64,000 bases of DNA from Aselliscus stoliczkanus (GCA_033961575.1 CM066728.1:97726852-97790851); one strand, 5' to 3'. Counted from the first letter of the stretch, positions 34,743 through 47,934 are shown. The notes: generated by a model from the letters alone, not told the origin. A program made the numbers and translations.

Positions 34743-35260
34743 AGGTTGCCATAGCTGCCATAACAAAATACCACGGACCAGGGGGCTTCAACAACAGAAA
34801 TTCCTTTGCTCACAGTCTAGTGGGGGCTAGAAGTTTGAGATTACGGATTCAGCACTATTGGTTTCTCCTGAGGCCTCTCTTCCTTGGCTTGTAGATGGTC
34901 ATCTTCCCTCTGTGTTTTCATGTTTCATGTGGTCTTTTTCTGTGTGTGTTTGTGTCTGAATCTCCTCTTCTTATGGAGACATTAGTCATATTGGATTAGG
35001 ACCCACCCTAATGACCTCATTTTATCCTTTTAAAGACACTATCTCCAATGTATGATATCGGGGGTGGGGGGACAGAGAAGGAGGAAGGGGGTAATCACTT
35101 TGTAAGGGGTGAAAAAGATAACTATTGCATAGTTTTGTACATCTGTAACTATTAATAATGATAAAAATAAATACACTATCTCCAAATATAATTATATTCT
35201 GAGGTACTCTAGGTTAGGAGTTCAGCATATGAATTTGGGGGGCACATAACAAATGATAAG
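34743..35260. mobile_element. Ancient interspersed repeat, split by a LINE insertion
   Basis: CATAACAAAATACCACGGAC, TGGCTTGTAGATGGTCATCT and, after the break, ATTCTGAGGTACTCTAGGTT and GCATATGAATTTGGGGGG belong to one very common mammalian repeat that I recognise by order but cannot assign to a named family. The right part resumes at 35186. Confidence 0.6.
35036..35185 (+). mobile_element. 5'-truncated LINE 3' end with perfect 13-bp target duplication
   Basis: ACACTATCTCCAA at 35036-35048 and 35173-35185 enclose 124 bp: a G-rich segment (GGGGGTGGGGGGACAGAG), CATAGTTTTGTACATCTGTA and a terminal AATAATGATAAAAATAAAT. It is a heavily 5'-truncated, target-primed insertion into the older repeat around it. 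Confidence 0.85.
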
Positions 35261-35404
35261 GAAAAAATAAAGAGGACTAAAGGATAAATACAATGGTTTC
35301 TTTTTAGATTGCAGGAGGATAGTGATAGCTTGCAGATTAAACCTAGATGAAGTAGGAACCAAGCCACATGTGTTTTAAAAATGAGGGTATTTCAGATATG
35401 GTGA

Positions 35405-35560
35405 GAAGCCCCCATAAAGGCTGTATGACAGAGGCCCAGGGTGCAAAGGTGAGAATAGTAGAATTAGTCTGGAGAGAAGGTGACAGATTCAATTCTGTGG
35501 GACAGTGCAGGTCATGGTAAGATCTTGTTTTTTAATGTATTTCTCATGAGAAGTCAATCT
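35405..35560 (-). mobile_element. Probable L2 relic
   Basis: GACAGAGGCCCAGGGTGCAA and AGGTCATGGTAAGATCTTG follow the reverse-complement order of the L2 3' half. Eroded; orientation moderately supported. Confidence 0.4.
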
Positions 35561-37595
35561 AAGGTATATAAGCCAGAGATCATATAACATAACTTAAAAT
35601 CTTCTGAGAATAGTGATTTGAAGTCAAAGATCAAATAAATACTTAAGTTAGATGTAGGAACATCCACAAAATAACACTGAATGGAATCCATGAGTTTTGT
35701 AGGTACGGTCGAAAAGTAGTGTCTTTTCACAGTGTGAAATACCCCTTAGTGATAATGCTGGAGATAAGAAAATGTGCCAGAACGATTATCAAATCACTGC
35801 TTTACAATACCTCACTGCTAAGCTTCACTTTCTTTTCCTTAAATATCTAATTGGAAACACACTGTGCAGTTACAAAACTCATCAGAATTTCATGTTCACT
35901 CTATGAAAAAATCAGATATCCAGAGTAGAGAAATTATTGAAAAGCATGTTTACACCCTGCTCCTTGATTACAGAAAATGATTATTTGACAAAGAACTGTG
36001 GCTCTGAAAAATGCCTGAGTACATTCGCAGATGCAAAATAGCTCGATTACATTCTACTTCAATTGGGAGTCCAAAAACAGCTGATTCAGTGGGTGCTCAT
36101 TACAGCCAGTTCTGAAAAAGAGTTGTCAATGATTCCATTTTCTAAGGAAATAGGTTGTTTAAAGGAGATTGAAAAGGATCGAAAATTGTCATCTTTAGAA
36201 ACCCAAATATCCTCAGTACTAAAATCTTAGTCTTTTTTAAGACACTTAAGCAAATATTTTCCTTTCCCATTTTAACACATTCTGAGCTTTGTAAGTTTTT
36301 TTGGGGAAATGGCCTATTTTTCCTGAATATTCTTTTTTCTTCTTACTTTTATTGGGATTAAAGTATAAAGGAAAATTGTGTCTAATTCTCCCTTCACAGA
36401 AGAAAACATAAAGTTCTTTCCAGAGAAAATGAAAATCATTCTATCTGCTCTCTAAAGAGCTTAAATTTTAAGTGATTTATTATGTAGCTCTTGATATGCA
36501 TAGCCTTGATAAATATGACTGTTATTCTTTCAAGTAGAGTATTTCCTCCTACAAAGATTTTCTTAGTCATTCCAACTATATGTCAACTAGAGATTTGAAG
36601 AATCCTGCACTGACACATGGTGCTGTGGGGAAATTGGACACACAGTGTTCCTATATACACAATCAAAGGCTGACTACAGAACCACCAAAGTTCCAAACGT
36701 GTTAAATTGTTTTCTGTTTACTGATTATGCTCTTAAAGATAAAGATATTTCAAACTACTTCTAGTAGGTTGAAAAACTTTACTTAAACTTGTTTCTTTCC
36801 TTCTTCACCATATGCTATTATATATAATATATATTATATATCAAATTATTATATATAATATATACACACTATTATATAAAATATTATAGATGTAAATACA
36901 TATTTTAAGGTTAATTCTGAAAATCTGAGATTCATACATTAGAATTACAGATCTAAAATGTACAGGACAGAAATGCAGACAACAAACTTTTTATTTTATT
37001 TAATGGCTCTACAAAGAAAGTATAAAAGTATATATCTACCATGTTCAACCAAACTCAACAACCAATATTATAACTTTCACTTTTATACCTCCACGGACTC
37101 TATGGATTAACAAGAAATACCTAAGATTCCAGTGGTTTATCTATGCCCTGGGTTTTTAAAGAAAGGTCGGGTCCTATTACTCTCTTGAGCTTTAAGATCA
37201 GGAAGCTTAGTCAAGTCCAGAGACTTAACTATTTCCTTTTGCTTCATGAACTAAGGTACACAGAGGCCATTATTGAGAGAAGGCTGTTAGCTGACAGTGG
37301 AAAGAACAGCTGATGTTCTCCTTTTGCATAAACAGAATGAATTTCCCTTGGAGTGATGAGGTATGGTCTTTAGGCCTTGGTACTTTATAAATGCACTTTC
37401 CTGCCAGGAACACCAAAGGGCACTTCATAACTTCTTTTCTGATACCTTCCCTCTTCTTATCCTGGTCAAATACCTGTATATCTGCTCTTTTGCGTCCTTC
37501 TAACTGTCCCCTTTACCTTTTCGGTCGATTAAAAATATATGACCACCGTGTTTCCCCTCCTATCAAAACGTATGATTTTTTTTTTCTCCGTTTAT
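35561..37595. other. Unique AT-rich noncoding DNA
   Basis: Contains a TATATA-rich tract (36820-36890). No gene, SINE or clear LINE seen. 36030-36130 is a relatively balanced stretch with ATTA motifs. Confidence 0.5.
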
Positions 37596-38055
37596 TAGGT
37601 TTAGATTGCCACAGAAGGAGTTTTGGTCAATGACCAAACATGACAAAAGCAAATACTAGAAAGGTGCTTATTTGCTTGTTGGGACATCATCTCTTTCTGT
37701 GCTTAAGAAGCCCTGCCACAGCTGCTCTGGGAAGAGCAATGACATAGTCTGCAGAATAATGAGTGACATGTGACAAGTCACCCCTAACATCTCAGACAAG
37801 GCTCAGCCAATCGAAGACTCATACAGTCAAAAGCTCAGTCCTCTGCCCCCATCTGCACTGACATATCAAACTCTCCGATCTGTAGGGGGAAAATGGAACA
37901 TTGAAGAAGCTGGTAACTTTCTCTTTCAGCCTCTCACTCACATCACTGCAGTGAATGAATAAAAGCTTGGCTGTTGCTTTAAGTTTGGCTCATTGTCCTC
38001 ACTGACCACCTCAAAACCTGGCAGCTCAGTGCCGTCTCTGACACTTTGAAATGGA
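37596..38055 (+). mobile_element. LTR-like element
   Basis: A less AT-rich block with AATAAAAGCTTGGCTGTTGC (AATAAA 37958-37963) followed by TTTGGCTCATTGTCCTCACT and a short GC-richer end, an LTR-like 3' arrangement. The body at 37700-37890 is U3-like. Limits are approximate; no coding region adjoins. Confidence 0.4.
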
Positions 38056-38059
38056 TACA

Positions 38060-39734
38060 ACCCAGATGACATATGATGGCCGCTTTAATCTGTATTCCTA
38101 CTGGTCATACAGATTTGATAATAGCACTCAAATCCAGTAATGAAAACCAGTGCCATCCTAGAAAATAACACATTTTTTAGAACACTGGCAGAGCATACTT
38201 ATCAATTTTTTGGTGTTATTAAGAGTATAATAGATACCACACATGTGTGTTGTGACAATGTCTCTTGCACCACCACAATTAGGGATGAGTAATACTTTGG
38301 GGATTTAGATATAATGCCAAAAATATGTATCATGAATTATTTATGTTTTTGTTCAAGGATCTCTTTACAGATGTCATGGAAAGGTAGAATATCACTAACT
38401 CTCTCCTAAATCATTCTTTCAGTTTCACAACCCACAATCTTACTAGTAGCTTGCAATGTTCTCTAATTTCCCATTTCACATTAATGGTTATTAAACATTT
38501 TCCAAAAGATTGCTCCATGTGTGCAACCAGGCAGGGAAATGAATGCTGAAGGTTTGGACCTATGCTCAGGAAGTTATCCGTTGACAGGCACAGGTATAGA
38601 GCACGTAGAGAATGTTCACAAGTTGGTCATCAGGGTATCCAATATTTACCAGAAGCAAACAGCAAAGGGCTAGCCTATTGGAATTGTTCTAATCATCATC
38701 TTGGAGTCCTATGAAAGTAGTAGAATCAACCAACTTCAATTTGTATGACTAGTCCAGGCAAATAATTACATCAGAAAAATAAGAATACTTTCCCAAACCT
38801 AAGGAGTAAACATAATTTCAACATAGTGAATCGTTGTGATGGGAGCTTGCTCAGATATCTGGTATAAAACCATACTGTAGTCCCTTATATCGTGCTCTCT
38901 AAGATGCTGTGCCCCAGCCCCCTTTGAATCTTAATCCACTTGGTTCCCTCCCCGCCTTGTGTGAGAAGATGCAGAGTCAGAGTCTGACATGAAATTCCCC
39001 AGGAGGGGCCAGGAAAGGCTTGTGTCACAGGGCCCAAACCTTTTTCTCCAAGTGACATACAGCTTGACAATGTACCATAAATCCAATTACTGCTTGTTTG
39101 CTAAAGAGATGCCTCAAATATGCAATTGTTTTTGAGGGTAGCCATGGCAAGGAGAGTTACCCAACTCTGCCTTTTGATGGCCTAGACTCATATAGCTGCA
39201 ATTTCTGTTACTTGTTGCCTTTCAACTTGCGAGGGCCCCCACCTTGCCCCCTTTCCATGTGTGCTGCCCTTGCTCCCTTGTTAGAAGTGGTGGAAGGTGT
39301 TCCAAAAATTCCTGCTTTAGTTTGAAGAAAAGCATGTTTACCCTGTTGGCACATCCTTTGTATAAGCGCAGAAGTTCATTCGTGGAATCTAAAGATAATC
39401 TAGCTAGTGTTTTTTTGCATCACTTATGCAGACACTGCCTCTGCAGTCTGCTGGTAAGTATGTGTTCTGGACAGTGAGTATACTGCTCTTAAACTCGTTG
39501 TCTACCCCTAAACTTCACTGGGTATTTAGCTATTTTATCACAGTCACTAAGAGAATATCTGATCGTGATCACTAATGCAACTGTATCACATGTATTAAAT
39601 GTATAAGTGTTTGTCTCCAACATATTAGCGATTTGCATTTCTTTGGTAAAGAGTATGAGTAATACAAAGGAAACAGAATCAACATAGGGAGTGGGGGGCA
39701 GAGGACAAAGGTGCAGGTTAAAAGTGAAACTTGG
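38060..39734. other. Noncoding DNA with a mildly GC-richer patch
   Basis: 38880-39480 is richer in GC and carries small opposite or overlapping open frames (39098-39325, 39244-39477; 38885-39070 minus) without domains. No splice-bounded exon could be supported. Confidence 0.4.
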
Positions 39735-39900
39735 AGTTATGCTGTCTGAGTTTGAAGCCCTTCTCTAAGAAGCAAAAGCTGTTGACCTTAAGGAAAGAAT
39801 GTAGTGTCTCACACGCACAGTTTCATCTGTAAAGTGGGGACAATAACAGGAACCACCTCAGGGTGTTGGTGTAAGAATTAAACGCATGACTAATGCTTGG
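39735..39900 (+). mobile_element. MIR relic
   Basis: GAGTTTGAAGCCCTTCTCTA, TGACCTTAAGGAAAGA, GTTTCATCTGTAAAGTGGGG, ACAATAACAGGAACCACCTC and GTGTAAGAATTAAACG are the MIR core and 3' order. Confidence 0.85.
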
Positions 39901-41615
39901 ACCATAAGGGTTTACTACGATTTCTATAATATGTCCTGTCTCTGACTCTAATTGTTTCTTAGGTTTAAATTAGTAATGATAACCTCCAATTTGCAAAACT
40001 CCTAGGGCAGAGGCAATTCAACATCCAAGTTCATGTAATGTGAGAATGAGGATTATATATTGAAGTCTTACAAACGAGGCTGAACTTAAAAGGGAGCTCA
40101 TAACAACTGTACAAACATGTGATTTATATGATGATGGTAATATTTAAAACGATGTACTTTGTAGATTCTCCACTTATTTAATATTGAAGTACTTACTACA
40201 CATAGGTAATGTTTTCATTAATCACAGAATGCTTTCCAATTAATACAAATTATCGTACCCTTAAAATATGCTGTAACCAATTAGTTAATAATAGGAGTTT
40301 CAGAAGCAAATTTTTTAATCAATGTGAATTTATATTATTTAAATATAAACCAAAATTGTTTATTCAAATGAACAAAGTTATTACTCTTTGGCCATTATTT
40401 GAAAATGTAGAAAGGGAAAATATAAAATAATGGAAATATCACACTTCAATTTCTAAAACTAGAAGAAAACATCAATATACAAAAATATAATTCAAATCCC
40501 ATTTAAAAAAATAGTTGCCTTAAAAGGAAATACACATTTATTATGTGTCTCAAGTTGGTCAGTCATAATCATTAAAATCAGTCATTATTATATTTAATCT
40601 ATATACTGACTCTAAGAGGTAGAAACTATAAACTTTTCTTTTTCCTTTTCTTATGAATGAAGAAACTAATATTAAAGATTCAGAATCGGTATGTGGCTGT
40701 GTCTGATCAGAAGCAAATCTGTTGAGGGGTTCAATTACATAATACTATAGGCATTATATTAATTTTTCCAATGGAATCATTATTAACAGGCTTTCATAGA
40801 CAGTAATATAAAAATTAAAATTAAAAAAAAAGTTTTAACGGAAGATGAAAAGACTGTTTCTTTTAACAGGACTCCTACATGTTAACTTTACACAGTTGTT
40901 CAAGTAACTTTTAGTGAAGTGTCTCATTTTATTTCAGTTCTAAACACTCTTAGCTCTAAACAACTGCAAATATTGACATACCCATGTATTTCAATAATGA
41001 AAATCCCGGCGGCTTACTAAACATTTGCTTTTATTGACTGTAAAGTGTGTTCTCTCTAACACGATCAGTTTGGTGTCTGAGAGTAAATCACACTAATAAC
41101 CTTTGTGACACTCAAGTCCCTTGGTAGCATTATTCTAGATGTGACCAAATGGTTTTCACAATGTAAATGCTTCATCTATTTTATTTATCGGTAGTGCTTG
41201 ACAAAATGTTTTTTATTGTCCCGTCTTAATATGTAGTTTTAGTTCCACTTTTATCCATTATATATGGTGATATTTTTATAGAGTAAAACATGTGTGCCTA
41301 TTTTGTCACTTGGCTTTTCTTCACATAATGGCATATGTATGTGGGAGGATACTTGCTATGGTAGAATGAACACAATCAATCATACTGCAGTCCCGAAAAG
41401 CAGCCTCATGATCACGTGGGAAGGACTAGGGCAAAGAGAAAAGAACATTAAATAAGGGGGCAAGCTTGAATTTAAAATTCCTCTTGAGGATATGTTAGAT
41501 TTTTCAGAAATCTCTAAAAGAAAATAACAAGAATGTCATAAGTAGAGTCAGAAGTAACGTATGTAGATAAGAGGTCCTTAAGCATTTAAATGTTATCATT
41601 TTTTTTAGATTCACT
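39901..41615. other. Unique AT-rich noncoding DNA
   Basis: Nothing recognisable. Short chance frame at 40209-40430 has no domain. Confidence 0.5.
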
Positions 41616-41617
41616 CA

Positions 41618-41720
41618 TCCGTCTGTTCATTCATTCATTCATTCATTCATTCATATATACACAATTCGCTAAATATTTATTGAGTTGCTACTCTATTCAA
41701 TTAATGCTACTATGACCTGA
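41618..41720 (-). mobile_element. L2 end with (TTCA)n
   Basis: About eight TTCA units, then CTAAATATTTATTGAGTTGC: the reverse complement of the L2 3' end with expanded terminal repeats. Confidence 0.7.
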
Positions 41721-42599
41721 TAATTTTAAGATCAAAGGGAGTTTTTTCATTTTTTAAGAGGTTCAGAAATAGGCTGCACATTAAATTTCCCCTAAATATC
41801 TGTCCTACAACATGCCAAGGCATACACATAAAACAGAGACAAGTATGATGCTGGATGTAGAACAAATCAAAAATCTACCTATCTCCACCTACAGAGGTCA
41901 TGGGTGACATGAAGAAGAAGGAGGAGAGGAAAGTTAAGAAAACTTCAAATAGAAATGTATTTATACTACATCTCAAAGAATAAAGCAGGGGTTTGAATAA
42001 ATGGATAGAAAAGAGAGGATGGTGTCAAGTACAGAAACCTAAGGTGTCTGACACAAACTATGTATTGTGCATTGTCTTTGGATCTGGAAATATAATGATT
42101 TATTAATGGCTCATGGTTCTCCTGTTATAAACCATATAGTCAGGAGCAATTGTGCCAGATAATTTCTCCTTGCCCTCCCAGCTGCTCCACCATCCATCTT
42201 CTTGCTCCATTCCATGCCCTGCAAAGCTTATTTCTATGGGCTTCATCATTCTGGCACCCCGTTCTCTGGCTCGTGGTTATATTTGGTTAACAGAAAGCTC
42301 TGAGAGAAGACTGGAGTTGGATGGAAAAGAAGATCAAGGCATTTATGGCCCACATCCCACCCCTATTCCCTGTGTACCAGGTGGACACTTCTGTCAGATA
42401 CTGCACTGCACAAGTGACAGCCATGGCAACCACAGCTCTCATCACAACCCAGCTTGACAGCCCTCCCAGAGCAGGAAACAGTCCCAGCGTATAGTAGGCA
42501 CTCAAATATCTTCACTGGCAAGCAACCTAATGATTCTTTGCACATAAGCCAGATCTTAGTAATCCTGACCAAGTGTTCAAATACTACCCATTTCCTGCA

Positions 42600-43085
42600 G
42601 AGTAAAGCTCAAAATCTGTATGATCAATGGTCCCTGCAGTAACTCTCCTTCCCTTCCCCAGGCCCTACAACACATGTCACTACATCCCTAACTAAACCCC
42701 ACTGCCTCTCCCCTTCTCTGTCTCCACAAGCTTGCATTGTTTGCTCTTTTTCATTTGCTATACAGCCGATGCTTCAGGACCTTAGCATTTAACGTTCCTT
42801 TTGTTTAAAAAGCTCATTTTATTTCTCCAGAACTGAAGCCCACCCTCCTTCCAGTGCCGCTTCACCACAGAGGCCTCTCTTGACACACCTATGCCTGTTA
42901 TTGTTAATAATCATTACCCTGCTCTATTTTTTTCCATAACACTTATCAACAAAGTATTTTTTTATCTATATATTAGCTTGCTAGAATTTATTCTACCTCT
43001 CTGGCTAGAAGACGCATAAAGGAGAAACATTTTGTTTTACCATTATATAATCATTGCTAATATTTGTTGAAGAATAAATGAGGAT
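42600..43085 (+). mobile_element. L2 3' region, longest L2 copy here
   Basis: TAAAGCTCAAAATCTGTATG, GGTCCCTGCAGTAACTCTCC, CACAAGCTTGCATTGTTTGC, TTCACCACAGAGGCCTCTCT, TTTTTCCATAACACTTATCA and TTGTTGAAGAATAAATGAGG appear in L2 order over about 480 bp. Confidence 0.8.
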
Positions 43086-43089
43086 ACAT

Positions 43090-44630
43090 TAGAACACGGT
43101 TAAAAGTCGCCTGTGCAAAAATCAAAATTTATTTAAATTTGGAGGTTTTATTTCAGGAGCCTACTCACAACAATTGCCCCTCTCCAATGTAATTTAATTT
43201 GAAAAAAATATCAGGAAGTGATATTAAGTTTTTTATATATATTTGAAATATTAAAAAATATGAATTTCACTAAATACGGATTCTTTATAAAGTAATTATC
43301 AATTTGTAGCCCATATAGATTATTCAATTCGTTTGCTTGTATTGATTTTCTAAAAGTATATTACCAATTAAATTGATTTTGCACTTGGGCAAGAATATAA
43401 GTACAAGATAAATAGGATATTGTTCATTTATTTAAAAACATTGAATAATTATGTTGTAAGCTTTACTAACTTCTAAGCTTAATTATGCTGTATTTTCTAT
43501 GATAGGATGATAGTACTAACCAACCACGAGTAGGGAACGTGCTTTGAGCTGTTTTCTTTCCAGTAATTAGAAAGGTGATTGAATACCAACTAAATAAAAT
43601 TGGGAATTTATGAAGACCACTTGGGAGAATGTGTGTATTAAATAAACATAGTCTTTCTATAATCACTATGCTTTAAACCTAATTAAACTCAAGAGAATTC
43701 AATTAAATGAAGGGGAAACAATAAAGCAATAAAATGATTTGCAGATGAGTTTGATACTTGTAAACCAATATTCTTTAAGAGTTAAACCCTATGATTAAAG
43801 TTTTAGGAAGAGGTAAATGGACTACTTGTAAAATGGCAAACTCGGAATTTCAAATTGCATTGCAAATTCTACCTACTAGATGAAATCATTAAAGGCAACT
43901 CTGAAAAAGAATACTGAGGTAAACACATTGGTTTCACTAGTTCAAAGATATTTATATTATTTGCCTCCTTCTTATATTAGTGCATAAAACATTAATCTTA
44001 TGAAAATTTTTGAGCATCACTATAGCAGCTAAAAATTTCAAACAAGGCATTAGCTCTTAATGAGATATTTGGAGCATATAGTATAATGAAATTTCAAATT
44101 GTTTAAATTAATTGAATAAGGCCATGAAAATTAATGAATCAAATATTTCAGAAAGATCATGAAAAAACTAAAACATACTTCTGATTATATTTTGGAAATT
44201 AAAAATTATATTATGCATTTTTTTCATAATGACTACTTATCTCCAAATAATGCCTAGAGCCTACCATCCCCAAATAAATAGGTTTTGCCATTCAGGGGTC
44301 ACACAAGCCAAAGAAAAATATTATGATTCCATCTATTAATTCAAATGCCATATAACTCCTTTGTTTAATATTTGTTTCACCATTGTAAAGGATAATTAGC
44401 AAACGGTGAGGGAAAGCATGGAAAAATGCAATTATTGGTTTATATACTAAAATAAAATCTGAAATACTATGCTGATGATAATATTCAAAGATAATTTAAT
44501 AGTATAATCAAATATTAAGTTCCTATTTTGTTTAGTTCGTTATTGGTTTTCAATTTTGTTATAAAGCTCCATCATTTTTGTAATACTTCAAATTCCTATT
44601 GACTGCATTGCAAAACATTTGCTAATGTTT
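43090..44630. other. Unique AT-rich noncoding DNA
   Basis: No feature recognised. Stop-rich in all frames. Confidence 0.5.
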
Positions 44631-44632
44631 AT

Positions 44633-44686
44633 GGTACATATATGCATATGTACCTTATGGTAAATATGTATATGTATATTTACCAT
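44633..44686. repeat. Two adjacent perfect palindromes
   Basis: 44633-44654 has 9-bp arms GGTACATAT / ATATGTACC around ATGC. 44657-44686 has 11-bp arms ATGGTAAATAT / ATATTTACCAT around GTATATGT. Only two bases separate them. Confidence 0.85.
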
Positions 44687-45703
44687 GTATTATGGGTATA
44701 TGTATATTGAAAAAAATCTCACCTCTAAAATTTACACAAATTTAAATGTGCAAGTCAAAAATAAAAACACAGCATGACATTTCAGGCATATATCAGTAAC
44801 ATAATAAAATGATATCCTATATTGAATTCCTCTGTTAAACCTGTTCAAAACAATGTACCCTTCCTTTATTACAGCTCTGAGTACCACTGTATGAGAGAGA
44901 CAACCAAACTGATTTTGCAAGTACATGTGGAATACCTCTAATTTATATCCCTCATCTGGATGACTACTTCACTGACTAGTTTCATAAAGTGACAATTTCA
45001 TCTAGAAAAAATTTTGAAGATTTCTGAGTTCACTACGGCAAAGCAAAAACTCTATACAGCTTTTTCCTCATTCAAATCACCCTAAAACCAACATGGCGTA
45101 AAAGGAAATAAAACACTTGTTTTATATTTGATAAAAATTAGAGATGTTTTTCCCCCAAACCATACAACATGAAAAAAAAAAAATTAAGAATGAATGGAGT
45201 AAGGTAGAATAAATAACAATGAAATGATGAAGTTAAACCTGGTGTGTGTGTGTAAACTGGGTTACACCATCAAACTGAGTAACGTTTCAGGAATTGCAGG
45301 GCTCATGCAACACAGAACATGGGGATAAGGGGAGTGTAGTGGTGGTAAAGGAGAGTTTCAAAGAGAATAAAAGTTGACTTTTATATTTACTTAAATCTTG
45401 CACAACTGAGTGAGGCAAAGCACCTCTTCTAAACAAAAGAGAATTTTATTCTCTAGAATAATTGGAGGCTCTGAGAATGACAGTGGAAATATGTCATGAT
45501 GCAAACAGGAATGAAATACCTTTGAAAGGTGGGGAAACAAATCCTGTCATCCACACAAGGCCTGATCTTCATAGCCAGGAGAATGGAGGATATTTCTATG
45601 GCTGATCTATATTGCTCAAGAGAAAAGACCAATACATAATGATAACTTGGGTTTCCCAAAAGCAAAATTCATCGGTGTAATGTTACCTGTGTAAAAACAG
45701 TGC

Positions 45704-45870
45704 AGGGCCAGCCAAGTGGCTCAGTTGGTTAAGACCTCGCTCAAGAGTGAGAGCTGAGCTCTGAGCAACAGTGTTGCCAGTTGGATTCCCAGCCCAAGAT
45801 GAGCAGCCGCTGAATTGCCAACAAGTGGCAGGATGGCTCAGCTAAAAAAAAACAAAAACAAAAACAAAAA
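45704..45870 (+). mobile_element. Short 'AACTGAGCC' SINE
   Basis: AGGGCCAGCCAAGTGGCTCA, GTTGGTTAAGACCTCGCTCA, the GAGCTGAGCTCTGAGCAACA body and TGGCAGGATGGCTCAGCTAA ending in an (AAAAAC)n tail. Weak ACAGTG flanks at both ends may be its target duplication. Confidence 0.87.
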
Positions 45871-45879
45871 TCACAGTGT

Positions 45880-46310
45880 TGGCGCTCTTCTCATAGAATT
45901 ATAAACAATATTCTTCAGATTCCCTTGTAGATAAGGTTCTGGATTAAAATTCAACTTCACAATTTACTAAATTTTAAAAAGTAGAAATGAGGGGGAAGTT
46001 ATCTTTCTGGTGCTGATACTGTTATTGCAATGCTAGTTGTAAAATGTACTTGTTGAGAAACTTTGTGGCATCTGGATCCACAGGCACACTGTTTAATGGC
46101 CATCATCATAGCCAGACAAATTAGGGGTAATTGCAGCCATGCCTTCCTGTTCTATACTTCAGGCAGCAACATGTGCCCTCGAAATAAACCATTCAAAATT
46201 TCATTGGCCATTGGTTATCTATTGAACCTTCAGACACTTTCCTCTTCCTGGAAGTCATGGTGTAATGGTTATGTAGGAGAGGACAACTTTTCCCTTTTTC
46301 TCTTCAAAGT
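45880..46310. other. Noncoding DNA with one 87-codon chance frame
   Basis: The frame at 46063-46326 shows no domain, signal or splice signature. Confidence 0.4.
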
Positions 46311-46325
46311 TCTTTTGCTGGCCTA

Positions 46326-46745
46326 ATACTTAAGTCGACATAAGATAGATTCACAGGAGAAAAACAAATTTAATTTTGTACATATGGGAACTCAGAAAAA
46401 TGAGACTCAATGAAGTAACTAAAGCAGGCAGCTTTTATACCTTTTAGATAAAGAAACATAAATCTGTGTTGACAGGACACAGGGGATTGGGGTTTAGGAT
46501 AGTAAAGAAGTAAAAGGTTTATTTATACAGCTTTCTTGGCCCTGAATTCTCTGTCTGGTGATAAGGATATCTCACTCTCTCCTGGTATACAGGGAGAGTA
46601 ACTTTCACATGGGAGATTTATTTCCTGCTTTGAGAGGACAAAGGAGGGTCAAAAAGCTCTCCTGTCACTGACTGTTTCTTAAATGACTAATTCAAAATAA
46701 TCAATATGCTAAAGTGGTATATTTTGGGGTGGCATATTTTGCTCC
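46326..46745. mobile_element. Candidate ancient interspersed repeat
   Basis: The order GGCAGCTTTTATACCTTTTA, TTTCTTGGCCCTGAATTCTC, GGGAGATTTATTTCCTGCTT and TATATTTTGGGGTGGCATAT resembles a common mammalian repeat, perhaps an LTR. Family not assignable from memory. Confidence 0.4.
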
Positions 46746-46839
46746 CCCATTCACATAGGGTATTCAAAAACAAATATTTGGTTTACTAGTTATCTGTCAA
46801 GTATTTTGCATATCTCACTGTTTTTCAGAATAAACAACC

Positions 46840-46935
46840 TGTCAAATTAGATATCATCATTTTCATTTTATAAACTAGGAGCTTTTTTCTCAGAGGCTTT
46901 TAAAAAGTTTCTAAGGTCACATAGACTTGGTTCCA
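46840..46935 (-). mobile_element. MIR relic
   Basis: ATCATTTTCATTTTATAAAC and TTCTAAGGTCACATAGACTT correspond to the reverse-complement MIR core. Confidence 0.65.
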
Positions 46936-47934
46936 AAACATTCAGCCCCGCCTTTGCTACTTTATTAATTGTATAAGCATAATATAACTGTCTTTAAAAG
47001 AAACATAACTCATAATTTCTAATTTGTTTTTCCCTTCAAGCGAGGCATCGGTATTTCTGGGCACTTATTCTAGTGATGATTCTATTGCTCAAAATATTTC
47101 AAGCTCCTTATTGCATTTGGGTATGCTTAGCATTGTTATTTTAAAGATCAAAATGCTAGCAAATACATACTTTAAAAATTATTCTGCTATAAGAAAGATC
47201 TAAAAGCATTTAACAATAATATAGTTATGGAGTTTTGATTTAAAATAATGCAAGAATAAAAGATACAATTTAAAATATTGCAATGTCTGGATTGTTTATG
47301 TATTTGTGTATTCAAATGTTTTCTTTCAATGTAGTTATTGTTAGAAGCAGTATGCATTTCAATAATGCTCCTTTGTTTAATATTTTTGTTAATTCTCTTT
47401 TGAAATTGTCTAATTTGATCACTTATTAGCTAGAAAATTATTAACACATTTGTATTTACAGCTCATAATTGATTGTAAACATGTATATTGTAAATTACAG
47501 AAAAGCACTTCTATTATTATTCATGCATTTTTCTACCTATTTATGTACTAAACTGTATTTAGCAGAATAAAATACATTTGTTTATGGGAAACTAATTGGT
47601 TTTATTTACTAATTTTGAGCCAGTAAGATACTGGCTATTTATCTTCTGGTGCGCTTTTGGGTAAATGAGTTCCTACCTGTCTGATGTTTTAGAACCTCAT
47701 GCGGTGACTATACAATTCCTCCTGCTGAGATGTTACCTTTAGAATAAGAATTGGAATGAGAGGTAAACGCAAGTTCTGAGAAATCTGTTCTTCCCAGTTT
47801 TTAAAAAGCTGTCTAATCTACTCCATAAAGGTAGAGGGAAAATGAACCTTTGTCTTAATATTATATATCTTTGATGAGGTGAGGATTAATTAAAATAATA
47901 TTAATAACAATAACTCTAATTTTAAAAGTGTTTA

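Noticed and set aside
36820..36890. TATA-box cluster as promoter
   Set aside because: Simple AT-rich low-complexity DNA without initiator or downstream gene.
42152..42457. 101-codon frame near a GC-richer stretch
   Set aside because: No recognisable domain; overlapping minus frames of similar length show the region is simply stop-poor.
46063..46326. 87-codon frame
   Set aside because: No domain and no exon boundaries; next to an apparent ancient repeat.
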